The notes under the pieces: model-generated
What the model was told of the DNA's origin: nothing
Database searches by the model: none
Seen by the model: only the letters and a program-made list of their open reading frames with translations
In this document: positions 8,838 through 17,908 of the stretch, one piece after another
Layout: the number at the start of each line of letters is the position of its first letter
How positions within the stretch are numbered: position 1 is the first letter of the stretch
Made by a program: the position numbers and the translations under genes
NCBI RefSeq assembly: GCF_004924335.1
Contig: NZ_CP024633.1
Coordinates: 3,224,001-3,288,000 of the forward strand
Direction: 5' to 3'
Length of the DNA stretch: 64,000 bases
Source: Mycobacteroides salmoniphilum
GTDB taxonomy: Bacteria > Actinomycetota > Actinomycetes > Mycobacteriales > Mycobacteriaceae

Positions 8838-11800
8838 TTACCGGTAGAGAACGCTGATACCGGCTTTGGTCAACGCGTTCAACAGATTCGCGGTCGGCCC
8901 GCCGTTGGCAGCCGAGGCCACCTTCGTCGGATCGGCCAGCTTGAACACCCACGTCACACTCGTGAGCTGGCCGTTGCCGAGTAGCTCGGCGTCTTTGGCT
9001 ACTTGGGCCTGGATTCTACTGCCGAACGACGTGCGGCCCACTTTGGTCTCGAACGCTGCCAAAGTTCTGGGATTCAGTACGTCGATGTAGCGGGCGCCGA
9101 GGCTGGTCGGGCGGAACGCTTCAGTCGCGATCCCTCGTGTTGCTCCTCCGAGGCTTTGGGCGAAAGCGTCGCGGAAGGCGTTGCCGGCGGCTTGGTTGGC
9201 CGCGAGCCGAGTGGCCGCGCTGGAGGCTTGAGCGCCTGCTTGGGTGCCAGCACGGGTGAGCACGTTTTCGGCGGTGATGGTGGCGATCTCGGCGGCGCCC
9301 TCACGTGCCAGCAGTGCCCCGATACCTCTGATGAGGCCAGGAGCGCCGGTGATACCAGTGATCGCCGACAGCAGGGGCTCGGCCACAGCCTGAACCTGCC
9401 CCGGATCAAGATAGTTAATGCTGGTCAGGGCACCGTCGGTGAATCTGTACTCGAACATGTTCGACGGGTCGAACACCCTGCCCGCCCCATCGACCACACC
9501 GCCTTGCAGGGTGTTTACTGAATCGGCGGACTGCGACAACGCACCAATGTCCCCGTAGAGCTGGGCGAGCTGGCTGCGCAGCTGCTCGGCGCGGGCATTG
9601 GCCGACACGAAGCCGCTGCCCGAGCGCTCTACATACGCCTGCGCGGCGGCTTTATCCAGCGCCTGTTGTAGCGGTGCGGCCTGTTGCTGCCTATCAACAA
9701 TGGCCCGATCCAGCGCATCCTGCGTCTCATTCAGGCTGCCCAAATCGTCAGCGTCATCACCAGGGACCGGCCCGTTTTGCAGCTCGTACGGGAGTTTGTC
9801 TCCGCCATCAGTGGGCCCGTCCACGGCCGTCGCCGTGCCATCGGGTACTTCCCCAGATTGCAGGTCCACCGGCTGTGCATCGGACGGCAGCCCGCCCGAG
9901 CCCATGCTGCTCACCGAATTCACCACGCCGGACAGCTGGGAGACACCGGCGGCGACCTGGCCGACACCGTCTGTGCCCTTCGACACGGTGTCGTTGAGTT
10001 GGGTGAACTGCTCGGTTTGCGGTTTCAGTTGTGGGTTGGCGTCCCCGACCGCCTGGGCGGCCTGATCGGCTTCTTTCTGACCTGTTTTCACGATCTGCGA
10101 GCCCGCGTTGACGGCATCTGCGGTGCCTTGGATGCCTTGCGAGACACCCTGCACCAGCGTGATGGCGTCCTGCGGATTCACCGCACCAGATTGCGCCGAC
10201 GACGCCAGCGAGGCACCGGCCTGGGCGGCGGAGCCGAAGCCTTGCGCGGCCTGACCCGACGACTGTCCGATCTGTTGGCCGGACTGCACATATGTCTGCA
10301 CATCACCCGGAAGACCTTGCACCGCTTGGGATGCATCCTGCCCAAGGGCTTGCGTATCCGGGCCTTGTGGTTCTTGTTCGTCTTGCTTACGGCGCCGCGT
10401 CGAGGCCGCACCCATCAACAGCGCCGCCAAATCGTTGTCACCGGACTGCTTATCGCGGTCGTCCTGCTCGTCCTTATCGTCCTTCTTCTTGTCCTTCGAC
10501 GGGAACTTCGGCAACTGCTGCTGCTTCTGGTTCTGCTTGTTCTGCTGCAACTGCTTAGTCAGATCATCAGCACGCTGACGATCCTGAACGGACTGCTGCT
10601 GTTTCTCCTGCAACTGCCGCGTCAAATCATCGATCTTCTGCTGATCCGACGACTGGTTCGGCTGCTGATTAGGCTCCTGCCCGGTGTTCTGCTGTGGCGG
10701 CTGATTCTGGGGCGCCTGTTGTGGCTGTTGCGCCGGCTGCTGCACACCCTGATTCGGTTGACCCCCTTGCGATCCCGGATTTGCTTGTCCGCCGTTGAAA
10801 TCTGGATTGGGCCTGCCTGGTCCTTGGGTATACGGCGTCGCGTTCTGATAGTCCGGGGGTTGGGTGCCGTGTGCGGGCTGATCCCACCCTTGCTGAGGCC
10901 CCTGCTGCGCGCCTTGGGAGCCAGTGCTGTTACCCGCCGAGGGTGCCTGAGTGTTATAGATCGATACCGAGCCGTTTTGATCCATCGGCGGCTGATTAAT
11001 ACCGCCCTGATAATCGGGCATCTGCGGCCCACCTTGACTCGGCGGCTGAAATATCTGCCCGCCCCCGGGAGGACCGTCACTACCGCCCGGACCACCACAA
11101 TCCGGCGGGCACGCCGCCCGCGCCACCGGCACCGTGGCCGGAGTGAACCAGCCCAAACCCAGTCCCCCAGCCGAAAACATCAGCACCCCCACCACACCCG
11201 CGGTCGCGGTAGCTTTCTGCGAGGCGTCGGTGGCCCATTTCCACAGACCGGCAAGGCCTTTCCACCAGCCCAGATTGGACCCGATCGCCCACACCAGGAC
11301 TGCGGCGATAGAGGCGATAGCGGGCAGCACGTCGGGGCCGGTGATCCACACATACAACCGCGGAGTAATCCCGGCGGTCAGCAGCACCAACCCCAAACCA
11401 CCAGCGATCAAGGCCGCCACCAGGCCGGGATGCCACAGCCCTTCCTGCGCACGGCGCTTGCCGGTCGCCCGCTCACGCTCAATGAGCAGACCCGAGTCAG
11501 TGAGCACTTCCTTGGCCAATCCAGTGAGGTACTTGCCACCGGTGAACAGTGCAGCGCCTGCCAGCACCGCGACCAGCATCTGGCCGACTCCAAGCGATAG
11601 CGTCCACTGGCCCTCACCGGTGACCGACCGCCACCAGATGGCGTACCCACCGCGGAACGTCCACCACATGCCCAGTGCCCCGGCGATCACCGCGGCGGCC
11701 GCAACAACCGCCAACACAGGTTCAGGCAGGCGTGTCTTCACTTCGTCGAACAACGCCGTGGTTACCGGCCGGGCAGCCCACATCGCGAGCTTCACACCGC

Positions 11801-12083
11801 CACTAAGCGCAGTCAGTGCAAGCAGCAACAACCCAGCCCAACCAACCAACTCGGACGCGCTATCGCCGCTGCGGTACAGATTATGCAACGCGGCCACCGC
11901 ACCAACCACCAGGACACCCCCAGCAGCGAAAGCAGCCAACCGACGACCGGCATCGACTTCGACACCGCGTCGCTGTTCAGGATCACATGCAGGCAACTCT
12001 TGCGTAGCCGCAGCAGAATGCGCCATATCGCGGCAGTCCGATACAGCTGTCAGCTGTTTAGTCGATCGATCGTTCCCCGCCAC
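8838..12083 (-). CDS. Large membrane protein with C-terminal nuclease-like polymorphic toxin domain
   Basis: A protein of 1081 residues from a GTG at 12083 with GGAGG 5 bases upstream. Roughly residues 45-320 hold about seven hydrophobic helices (for example LAAFAAGGVLVVGAVAAL and VLPAIASIAAVLVWAIG). Then comes a long Pro/Gln/Asn-rich linker, a Lys/Asp-rich stretch (KKKDDKDEQDD), an Ala/Gln-rich repeat-like region and a helical segment. The final 100 residues read GARYIDVLNPRTLAAFETKV, GRTSFGSRIQAQVAKDAELL and a terminal LTKAGISVLYR. That end matches the layout of restriction-endonuclease-fold toxin tips (D...E.K plus a conserved AKDAELL). The membrane part could anchor or export the tip. A conjugation-type (TrbL-like) membrane protein is an alternative reading of the N-terminal half. 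Confidence 0.75.
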   Translation of the reverse strand: MAGNDRSTKQLTAVSDCRDMAHSAAATQELPACDPEQRRGVEVDAGRRLAAFAAGGVLVVGAVAALHNLYRSGDSASELVGWAGLLLLALTALSGGVKLAMWAARPVTTALFDEVKTRLPEPVLAVVAAAAVIAGALGMWWTFRGGYAIWWRSVTGEGQWTLSLGVGQMLVAVLAGAALFTGGKYLTGLAKEVLTDSGLLIERERATGKRRAQEGLWHPGLVAALIAGGLGLVLLTAGITPRLYVWITGPDVLPAIASIAAVLVWAIGSNLGWWKGLAGLWKWATDASQKATATAGVVGVLMFSAGGLGLGWFTPATVPVARAACPPDCGGPGGSDGPPGGGQIFQPPSQGGPQMPDYQGGINQPPMDQNGSVSIYNTQAPSAGNSTGSQGAQQGPQQGWDQPAHGTQPPDYQNATPYTQGPGRPNPDFNGGQANPGSQGGQPNQGVQQPAQQPQQAPQNQPPQQNTGQEPNQQPNQSSDQQKIDDLTRQLQEKQQQSVQDRQRADDLTKQLQQNKQNQKQQQLPKFPSKDKKKDDKDEQDDRDKQSGDNDLAALLMGAASTRRRKQDEQEPQGPDTQALGQDASQAVQGLPGDVQTYVQSGQQIGQSSGQAAQGFGSAAQAGASLASSAQSGAVNPQDAITLVQGVSQGIQGTADAVNAGSQIVKTGQKEADQAAQAVGDANPQLKPQTEQFTQLNDTVSKGTDGVGQVAAGVSQLSGVVNSVSSMGSGGLPSDAQPVDLQSGEVPDGTATAVDGPTDGGDKLPYELQNGPVPGDDADDLGSLNETQDALDRAIVDRQQQAAPLQQALDKAAAQAYVERSGSGFVSANARAEQLRSQLAQLYGDIGALSQSADSVNTLQGGVVDGAGRVFDPSNMFEYRFTDGALTSINYLDPGQVQAVAEPLLSAITGITGAPGLIRGIGALLAREGAAEIATITAENVLTRAGTQAGAQASSAATRLAANQAAGNAFRDAFAQSLGGATRGIATEAFRPTSLGARYIDVLNPRTLAAFETKVGRTSFGSRIQAQVAKDAELLGNGQLTSVTWVFKLADPTKVASAANGGPTANLLNALTKAGISVLYR

Positions 12084-12247
12084 GCCGCCTCCGTTGAATC
12101 CCGCAAAGCCCTCAGGGACCTGACACTACGCCCATCTTGGGACAGCTGTCCATGCGGGTAGCAAACATTCATGCGCCGCCTATAGACAAAGGAACTCATC
12201 CGCGCGCCGCTCTGGTGAGTTGTCAGTGAACGCACTGGAAGGCATAA

Positions 12248-12285
12248 AGAAGCGGGCCAGGGAAAATTCTCCCTGGCCCGCTTCT
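12248..12285 (-). terminator. Strong hairpin terminator after nrdE
   Basis: A perfect 16-bp stem (12248-12263 with 12270-12285) around a 6-base loop starts 15 bases after the nrdE stop. On the reverse strand it is followed by TTTATGCC, a weak T-tract, which fits a mycobacterial intrinsic terminator. The stretch from 12084 to 12299 otherwise holds only the leader of the toxin-like gene. Confidence 0.8.
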
Positions 12286-12299
12286 CGTCTAGAACACTC

Positions 12300-14468
12300 C
12301 TACAGCATGCAGGAGACGCAGCCCTCGACCTCGGTGCCTTCCAGCGCCATCTGCCGTAGCCGGATGTAGTACAGCGTCTTGATTCCCTTGCGCCAGGCGT
12401 AGATCTGCGCCTTGTTCACGTCGCGCGTGCTGGCGGTGTCCTTGAAGAACAGCGTCAGCGACAGGCCCTGGTCCACGTGCTGCGTGGCCGCGGCATAGGT
12501 GTCGATGATCTTCTCGTACCCGATCTCGTACGCATCCTGGTAGTACTCCAGGTTGTCGTTCGTCAGGTACGGCGCCGGGTAGTACGCGCGCCCGATCTTG
12601 CCTTCCTTGCGGATCTCGATCTTCGAGGCCACCGGGTGGATCGATGACGTGGAGTGGTTGATGTAAGAGATCGAACCGGTCGGCGGCACCGCCTGCAGGT
12701 TCTGGTTGTAGATGCCGTGCTGCTGCACCGACTCCTTCAACCGCTGCCAATCATCCTGTGTCGGAATGCGAATCCCGGCATCGGCGAAGAGCTGGCGGAC
12801 CTTCTCGGTCGCCGGTTCCCACACCTGCTCGGTGTACTTGTCAAAGAACTCGCCGCTGGCGTACTTCGACTTCTCGAAGCCACCGAAGCTCTTGCCGCGC
12901 TCGATGGCAATACGATTCGACGCCTTCAGCGCGTGGTACAGCACCGTGTAGAAGTAGATGTTGGTGAAGTCCACACCCTCTTCGGAGCCGTAGTAGATCC
13001 GCTCGCGAGCCAGGTAGCCGTGCAGGTTCATCTGCCCCAGCCCAATGGCGTGAGAGTCGTTGTTGCCCTGCTCGATTGAGGGCACCGACCAGATGTGCGT
13101 CTGATCCGATACCGCGGTCAGCGCGCGAATCGACACCTCGATGGTCTGCGCGAAATCCGGGGAGTCCATCGTCTTGGCGATGTTCAGCGAGCCCAGGTTG
13201 CACGAAATGTCCTTGCCCACCTTGGCGTACGACAGGTCATCGTTGAACAGCGAGGGCGTCGACACCTGCAGGATCTCCGAGCACAGGTTCGAGTGGGTGA
13301 TCTTGCCCTCGATGGGGTTGGCCCGGTTCACGGTGTCCTCGTACATGATGTACGGGTAACCCGACTCGAACTGCAGCTCGGCGAGGGTCTGGAAGAATTC
13401 GCGCGCCTTGATCTTCGTCTTGCGGATCTGGCCGTTATCGACCATCTCGTAATACTTTTCGGTGACGTTGATGTCGGCGAACGGCACCCCGTAGGTGCGC
13501 TCGACGTCGTACGGCGAGAACAGGTACATGTCCTCGTTCTTCTTCGCCAGCTCGAAGGTGATGTCCGGAATCACCACGCCCAGCGACAGCGTCTTGATGC
13601 GGATCTTCTCATCGGCGTTCTCCCGCTTGGTATCCAGGAAACGGAAGATGTCCGGGTGATGCGCGTGCAGGTACACGGCCCCGGCACCCTGACGAGCACC
13701 CAGCTGGTTGGCGTAAGAGAACGAGTCTTCGAGCAGTTTCATGATCGGGATGACACCCGAACTCTGGTTCTCGATGTTCTTGATCGGCGCGCCGTGCTCA
13801 CGAATGTTGGTGAGCAGCAGGGCCACACCGCCACCGCGCTTGGACAGCTGCAGCGCCGAGTTGATGGAGCGCCCGATGGACTCCATGTTGTCCTCGATGC
13901 GCAACAGGAAGCAGGACACCGGCTCGCCGCGCTGCTTCTTGCCCGAGTTGAGGAAGGTGGGGGTAGCCGGCTGGAAACGTCCGTCGATAATCTCGTCGAC
14001 GAGTTTCTCGGCCAGCGTGGTGTCACCCGAGGCCAGGGTCAGCGCCACCATGACCACACGGTCTTCGAAGCGCTCCAGGTAACGCTTTCCGTCAAAGGTC
14101 TTCAGCGTGTAAGAGGTGTAGTACTTGAAGGCGCCCAAGAACGTCGGGAACCGGAACTTCTTGGCGAAGGCCCGGTCCAGCAGCGACTTCACGAAGTTGC
14201 GCGAGTACTGATCGAGTACCTCGCGCTCGTAGTACTCCTTCTCGATCAGGTAGTCGAGCTTCTCGTCCTGATTGTGGAAGAAGACCGTGTTCTGGTTGAC
14301 GTGCTGCAGGAAGTACTGCCGCGCCGCCGCGGCATCCATGTCGAACTGGATCTTGCCGTCTGCGTCATACAGATTGAGCATCGCGTTGAGGGCGTGATAG
14401 TCCAGCTCGCCGTGAGCCGAGCCGTGCGCAGAGGTCACAGGTTCTGCAGTTGTCGCGGTTGGCGCCAC
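12300..14468 (-). CDS. nrdE: Ribonucleotide reductase class Ib, alpha subunit
   Basis: A protein of 722 residues from the GTG at 14468, chosen because GGAAGG lies 7 bases upstream and the N-terminus then matches mycobacterial NrdE; an upstream in-frame TTG at 14483 would add five residues. Features include [20 protein letters not shown], the substrate-site segment [40 protein letters not shown], the active-site NLCSEI segment and the C-terminal redox pair EGCVSCML. It reduces ribonucleoside diphosphates together with NrdF, which is not in this window. It overlaps the end of nrdI by 34 bases and is the last gene of nrdHIE. Orthologous to Rv3051c by context. Confidence 0.97.
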   Translation of the reverse strand: MAPTATTAEPVTSAHGSAHGELDYHALNAMLNLYDADGKIQFDMDAAAARQYFLQHVNQNTVFFHNQDEKLDYLIEKEYYEREVLDQYSRNFVKSLLDRAFAKKFRFPTFLGAFKYYTSYTLKTFDGKRYLERFEDRVVMVALTLASGDTTLAEKLVDEIIDGRFQPATPTFLNSGKKQRGEPVSCFLLRIEDNMESIGRSINSALQLSKRGGGVALLLTNIREHGAPIKNIENQSSGVIPIMKLLEDSFSYANQLGARQGAGAVYLHAHHPDIFRFLDTKRENADEKIRIKTLSLGVVIPDITFELAKKNEDMYLFSPYDVERTYGVPFADINVTEKYYEMVDNGQIRKTKIKAREFFQTLAELQFESGYPYIMYEDTVNRANPIEGKITHSNLCSEILQVSTPSLFNDDLSYAKVGKDISCNLGSLNIAKTMDSPDFAQTIEVSIRALTAVSDQTHIWSVPSIEQGNNDSHAIGLGQMNLHGYLARERIYYGSEEGVDFTNIYFYTVLYHALKASNRIAIERGKSFGGFEKSKYASGEFFDKYTEQVWEPATEKVRQLFADAGIRIPTQDDWQRLKESVQQHGIYNQNLQAVPPTGSISYINHSTSSIHPVASKIEIRKEGKIGRAYYPAPYLTNDNLEYYQDAYEIGYEKIIDTYAAATQHVDQGLSLTLFFKDTASTRDVNKAQIYAWRKGIKTLYYIRLRQMALEGTEVEGCVSCML

Positions 14469-14875
14469 GGTGTGTCCTTCCAAAATTCGTCGAGTCCAGC
14501 GAGCACCTGCTGCACGTCTTCTACGGTGCCCATAAGTTCAAAGCGGTACAGATATGGCACGTCGCACTTGGCCGCGATGACCTTGCCGGCGTAGCAGTAC
14601 TCCGCACCGAAATTGGTGTTCCCGGCCGCGATGACCCCGCGGATCAGGGACCGGTTGTGTTCATTGTTGAGAAACTTCACGACCTGCTTGGGGACGTATC
14701 CCCCGGCCTGACCGGGAACCGGATGCCCACCGCCGTACGTCGGCACGACCAAGACATAGGGGGCGTCAACCTCGATGTCGCCGCGCAGCGGGATCCGGGT
14801 GGCGGGAACATCCAGCTTCTGAACGAAGCGGTGGGTGTTCTCCGACACGCTGGAGAAATAGACCAGATGGGCCAT
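14435..14875 (-). CDS. nrdI: Flavodoxin-like NrdI protein
   Basis: A protein of 146 residues with the flavodoxin-like FMN-binding start [19 protein letters not shown], then [12 protein letters not shown] and [20 protein letters not shown], all typical of NrdI. It supplies oxidant for assembling the manganese-tyrosyl radical cofactor in NrdF of class Ib ribonucleotide reductase. It lies between nrdH and nrdE in the standard nrdHIE order. Its ortholog in M. tuberculosis is Rv3052c. Confidence 0.96.
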   Translation of the reverse strand: MAHLVYFSSVSENTHRFVQKLDVPATRIPLRGDIEVDAPYVLVVPTYGGGHPVPGQAGGYVPKQVVKFLNNEHNRSLIRGVIAAGNTNFGAEYCYAGKVIAAKCDVPYLYRFELMGTVEDVQQVLAGLDEFWKDTPWRQPRQLQNL

Positions 14876-14903
14876 GCCCGGCTCCCGTACTACTTACTAC
14901 TTA

Positions 14904-15146
14904 TTAGGCAGAGACTGCGACTGCGCCCGCGAGCGCCTTGATGCGGTCCGGACGGAAACCCGACCAGTGATCGTCACCGGCCACGACCACGGGCGCCTGC
15001 AGGTAGCCGAGCGCCATCACGTAATCGCGCGCCTCGGGAACCTCACTGATGTCCACGATGCTGTACTCGATGCCCTGCTTGTCGAGGGCCTTGTACGTCG
15101 CGTTGCACTGTACGCAAGCGGGCTTGGTGTAGACGGTGACGCTCAT
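14904..15146 (-). CDS. nrdH: Glutaredoxin-like NrdH-redoxin
   Basis: A protein of 80 residues, VTVYTKPACVQCNATYKALD at the N-terminus, with the redox motif CVQC and the C-terminal WSGFRPDRIKAL typical of NrdH. It donates electrons to NrdE and is reduced by thioredoxin reductase. First gene of the nrdHIE operon; a candidate NrdR operator lies about 170-190 bases upstream. Counterpart of Rv3053c. Confidence 0.96.
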   Translation of the reverse strand: MSVTVYTKPACVQCNATYKALDKQGIEYSIVDISEVPEARDYVMALGYLQAPVVVAGDDHWSGFRPDRIKALAGAVAVSA

Positions 15147-15593
15147 GCGTAGCTCCTCAGCGAATCGATCGTGTACATCTCAACAAAGTTTTCAGCAGTC
15201 AAGCACCCCGGAAAATTCCGTGTCGCCCGTGGTGGCTGAGCGCCAGAATCGGCCAGAAGATCTGGCGAGAATCCGGGCCGTTCGGCCCGGATTGGTTCCC
15301 GGCCTTTCGGTGTTCCAGACACTACACCTAGTGTCCGACAATCGGAACCTATACAAGATGTTCTGAACAACATTCATGAAATTCCCTGGTCGTGAGACCT
15401 GACACCCGTGAAATTCGGGCGTGTCGTATGCGCGGCGTGTCCAGGCGTCCGGCGGTGGCTAGACCACATCTGGTGTCCACCACCGGGCACCCACACCGGC
15501 TAGCAGATCACCCACCGCCGGGCAAACCCTGTAGCCCGGCGAGTCTGTGGAAACTGTGGAGTTCTGTGGACGAATCTGGGGACAGATTCCGAT
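15147..15593. other. 447-base intergenic region between nrdH and an NmrA-like gene
   Basis: No gene is supported here. It contains the nrdHIE promoter region with the candidate NrdR box, a 7-base inverted repeat GCCGGGC/GCCCGGC at 15517-15540 that could terminate the leftward NmrA-like transcript, and three CTGTGGA-type direct repeats at 15545-15570 resembling DnaA half-consensus boxes. Confidence 0.6.
15319..15334 (-). promoter_or_regulatory. Candidate NrdR box upstream of nrdHIE
   Basis: The 16-base sequence ACACTACACCTAGTGT has perfect 6-base inverted arms (ACACTA/TAGTGT), matching the ends of the NrdR box consensus, although the centre is CACC rather than AT-rich. A second, weaker half-similar element (ACCTATACAAGATGTT, from 15347) and a palindrome ATGTT-N6-AACAT (15358-15373) lie beside it. 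NrdR boxes usually occur as pairs upstream of nrd operons. Confidence 0.55.
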
Positions 15594-16394
15594 CTAACGG
15601 AAGAGTCCCACGTTGTCGGCCACCCACTGCGCGAAAGTGGTACCCGGGTACCCGGTCAGATCTGCCACCAAAGTGTTCGCCGGCTGCTCGAAAGCAGGGT
15701 CGGTCAGGGTATCGACGTACCACTGGGCCCGATCTCCCATCGTCGGCCTCAGCTCCCGCACCGCCTCTTCGGGTGAGCTGATCACATAGCGCACCTCCAC
15801 GCCCGCCACATCGGCGATGGTCTGCACCAGCTGCTGCCGGGTCACCGCCTCCGGACCGGTAATCGGATACCTCTTACCCAGGTGCTCATCGCCCGAACCA
15901 AGAACCACCGCGGCCACCCGCGCGATGTCATCCATGGCGATGGGCGATTGGGCCGCGTGGCGCTCCGGTTCGTGGACCGCGCCGGTGCGGTTGATCTGTT
16001 CGGCCCACATCGCGTAGTTCTCCATGAACTCCCCGGGACCCAGCTGCGTCCAGCCGACGCCGCTGTTCTCGACCGCCGCGGCCTGCTCGGCCCACCACGA
16101 CGCATCCCCTGCCAGCGCCACCACATACCCCACCCCAGCGGCGCGCGCCAACTCCAGCACGTCCACGGCCGTGGACGGCAGCGGCGCCAAATACATCCGT
16201 TCGACGCCGTCGAACACCCCCTCGAGGCTCTCGGGCTTGCCCAGATATCCGAGGACCGGCGTCACCCCATCCGGCAGTGCCGCCTTCTCCGGCGAGGTGG
16301 TCAAGGCTCGAATATCGCCGACACCCAAAGCAACGAGATGATCCACGACCTTCCGGCCGATGTTTCCGGTGGCGCCAGTGACGAGAACGGTCAT
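15594..16394 (-). CDS. NmrA/NAD(P)H-binding SDR-type protein
   Basis: A protein of 266 residues from the ATG at 16394; upstream in-frame codons read through a repeated hairpin and look non-coding. It begins MTVLVTGATGNIGRKVVDHL, the atypical-SDR nucleotide-binding motif, and continues with GVERMYLAPLP, GWTQLGPGEFMENYAMW and IAMDDIARVAAVVL, as in NmrA-like and quinone-reductase-like (YtfG) proteins. The substrate is unknown; an NAD(P)H-dependent quinone reductase or redox sensor is likely. Its start codon lies inside the first copy of a 40-base hairpin repeat. Confidence 0.82.
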   Translation of the reverse strand: MTVLVTGATGNIGRKVVDHLVALGVGDIRALTTSPEKAALPDGVTPVLGYLGKPESLEGVFDGVERMYLAPLPSTAVDVLELARAAGVGYVVALAGDASWWAEQAAAVENSGVGWTQLGPGEFMENYAMWAEQINRTGAVHEPERHAAQSPIAMDDIARVAAVVLGSGDEHLGKRYPITGPEAVTRQQLVQTIADVAGVEVRYVISSPEEAVRELRPTMGDRAQWYVDTLTDPAFEQPANTLVADLTGYPGTTFAQWVADNVGLFR

Positions 16395-16420
16395 GCCCGG
16401 CAAGCTACCGGGCATGACCG
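16381..16420. repeat. Hairpin repeat, copy 1
   Basis: A 40-base segment containing 13-base inverted arms (CGGTCATGCCCGG at 16388-16400 and its complement at 16408-16420). It overlaps the start codon of the NmrA-like gene. A near-identical copy in the same orientation lies at 17852-17890. Confidence 0.85.
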
Positions 16421-16535
16421 ACAGTTCCGCGCTCGTGAGACTCACCATTGGCCGCAGTCAGGATCCGTAGGTTCAGGGCACAACGGCGCTGCACCCTAAG
16501 CTGCCACGCATGGAACTGAGCCGGATCGCTCCGCG

Positions 16536-17852
16536 ATGACGTCATCAGCCGCGGAGCCGCAGCAGCACATGACGGGCGCAGATGTCAGCCCCCGCAGAGT
16601 GTTTATGGCCAGCGCGGTCGGCTCGGCCATCGAGTTCTACGACTTCTATATCTATGGCACGGCGGCCGCACTCGTCTTCCCGGCCGTCTTCTTCCCGAAT
16701 CTCAGCCACTCTCTGGCGTTCTTCGCCTCCATAGCCACCTTCAGCACCGCGTTTCTAGCGCGGCCGATTGGCGCCGCCCTGTTCGGCCACTACGGAGATC
16801 GCTTCAGCCGTAAAGGCACTCTGGTGGTCACCCTCATCACCATGGGGCTCGCCACCATGGCGGTCGGCTTGGTTCCCGGCGCCGCCTCGATCGGGGCGGC
16901 CGCCCCGACAGCCATCGTCTTGCTGCGACTCGTGCAAGGCATTGCAGTCGGCGGTGAATGGAGTGGGGCGGCACTGCTCTCCTCCGAGTACTCGCCAAGC
17001 GGCGTCCGCGGTCGTGCCGCGACCGCCGTGCCGATCGGGAGTTCAACCGGGCTACTGCTCAGCAGCCTGGTCTTCCTCATCGTCAGCGTCACGGTCGGGG
17101 AAGACAGCCCGGCATTCCTGTCGTGGGGATGGCGAGTGCCCTTCATCGCCAGCGGGCTCCTGGTGGCGGTCGGTCTGTACATCCGGCTCCACATCGCCGA
17201 GACGCCAGAGTTCGCCCAGGCGAAAGCTCAGGACAAGCTGGTGAAATCACCTCTGCGGCATGTGATGACGGAGAGCCCGCGCACCCTGGTACTGACCTGC
17301 GGGACGATGCTGATCATCTTCACGCTGTCCTTCATGACCAACACCTACTTCCCCGGATTCGCGAGATCGGAGTTGCACTTCTCCCGCGCGGCCATACTCA
17401 CCGCCGGTGTGCTCGGGGCCGTGGTCCTCATGGTGTCCGCCGCTGTGGGCGGAATCCTCAGCGACCGGCTGGGCCGGCGCCGGGTGATCTTGACCAGCAT
17501 GGCGCTCATACTGCCGTGGACGCTCCTGGTCACTCCCCTGCTGGCCAGCGGTCCGTTCTGGGCCTATCTGGCTGCCATGGTGCTCACCTATGTACTGTTC
17601 GGGCTCGCATTCGGACCGATGGCGAGCTTCCTTCCAGAGTCCTATCCCGTGGGCACCCGCTACAGCGGCACCGGCGTGGCGTTCAACGTGGCCGGCGTGT
17701 TCGGCGGCGCCATCCCGCCGTTGATCGCCGGCCCGCTGCAGAGCACTCTGGGCAGCTGGGCCGTCGGACTGATGCTGCTGGCGATATGCGCCATCAGCGT
17801 CGCCTCGGTCTCCGCCATGAAGGAAACATGGGCCGGATCAACACAGCAGTAA
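16536..17852 (+). CDS. MHS-family MFS transporter
   Basis: A membrane protein of 438 residues with about twelve helices. Family signatures are SAVGSAIEFYDFYIYGTAAA near the N-terminus, FGHYGDRFSRKGTLV in the first cytoplasmic loop, RLVQGIAVGGEWSGAALLSS and FGPMASFLPESYPVGTRYSG. These place it in the metabolite:H+ symporter family (ShiA/ProP/KgtP relatives), which imports organic acids, betaines or related solutes. The substrate cannot be told from sequence. The gene is bracketed by the two copies of a hairpin repeat. The second copy starts at its stop codon. Confidence 0.92.
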   Translation: MTSSAAEPQQHMTGADVSPRRVFMASAVGSAIEFYDFYIYGTAAALVFPAVFFPNLSHSLAFFASIATFSTAFLARPIGAALFGHYGDRFSRKGTLVVTLITMGLATMAVGLVPGAASIGAAAPTAIVLLRLVQGIAVGGEWSGAALLSSEYSPSGVRGRAATAVPIGSSTGLLLSSLVFLIVSVTVGEDSPAFLSWGWRVPFIASGLLVAVGLYIRLHIAETPEFAQAKAQDKLVKSPLRHVMTESPRTLVLTCGTMLIIFTLSFMTNTYFPGFARSELHFSRAAILTAGVLGAVVLMVSAAVGGILSDRLGRRRVILTSMALILPWTLLVTPLLASGPFWAYLAAMVLTYVLFGLAFGPMASFLPESYPVGTRYSGTGVAFNVAGVFGGAIPPLIAGPLQSTLGSWAVGLMLLAICAISVASVSAMKETWAGSTQQ

Positions 17853-17890
17853 CGAGAACGGTCATGCCCGGCAAGTACCGGGCATGACCG
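17852..17890. repeat. Hairpin repeat, copy 2 (probable bidirectional terminator)
   Basis: A 39-base near-copy of 16381-16420, differing by one deleted C in the loop. Inverted arms lie at 17859-17871 and 17878-17890. Here it sits between the convergent transporter and FMN-reductase genes, where the hairpin can serve as a terminator in both directions. Confidence 0.85.
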
Positions 17891-17908
17891 TCAATCGACC
17901 GCGACAAA

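Noticed and set aside
9684..11600. 638-aa Leu/Arg-rich frame opposite the toxin-like gene
   Set aside because: Its Leu runs are the complement of Gln/Lys-rich codons of the real gene; no start signal.
8838..12083. Conjugative transfer (TrbL/VirB6) locus
   Set aside because: Only the helical N-terminus is compatible; no relaxase, ATPase or other transfer gene is nearby and the C-terminus looks like a toxin.
13095..14594. 499-aa open frame opposite nrdE/nrdI
   Set aside because: It is antisense to two certain genes, has no recognisable motifs and reflects high GC in the third codon position.
15545..15570. CRISPR array
   Set aside because: Repeat units are only about 7 bases with 2-3 base gaps and no cas genes are present.
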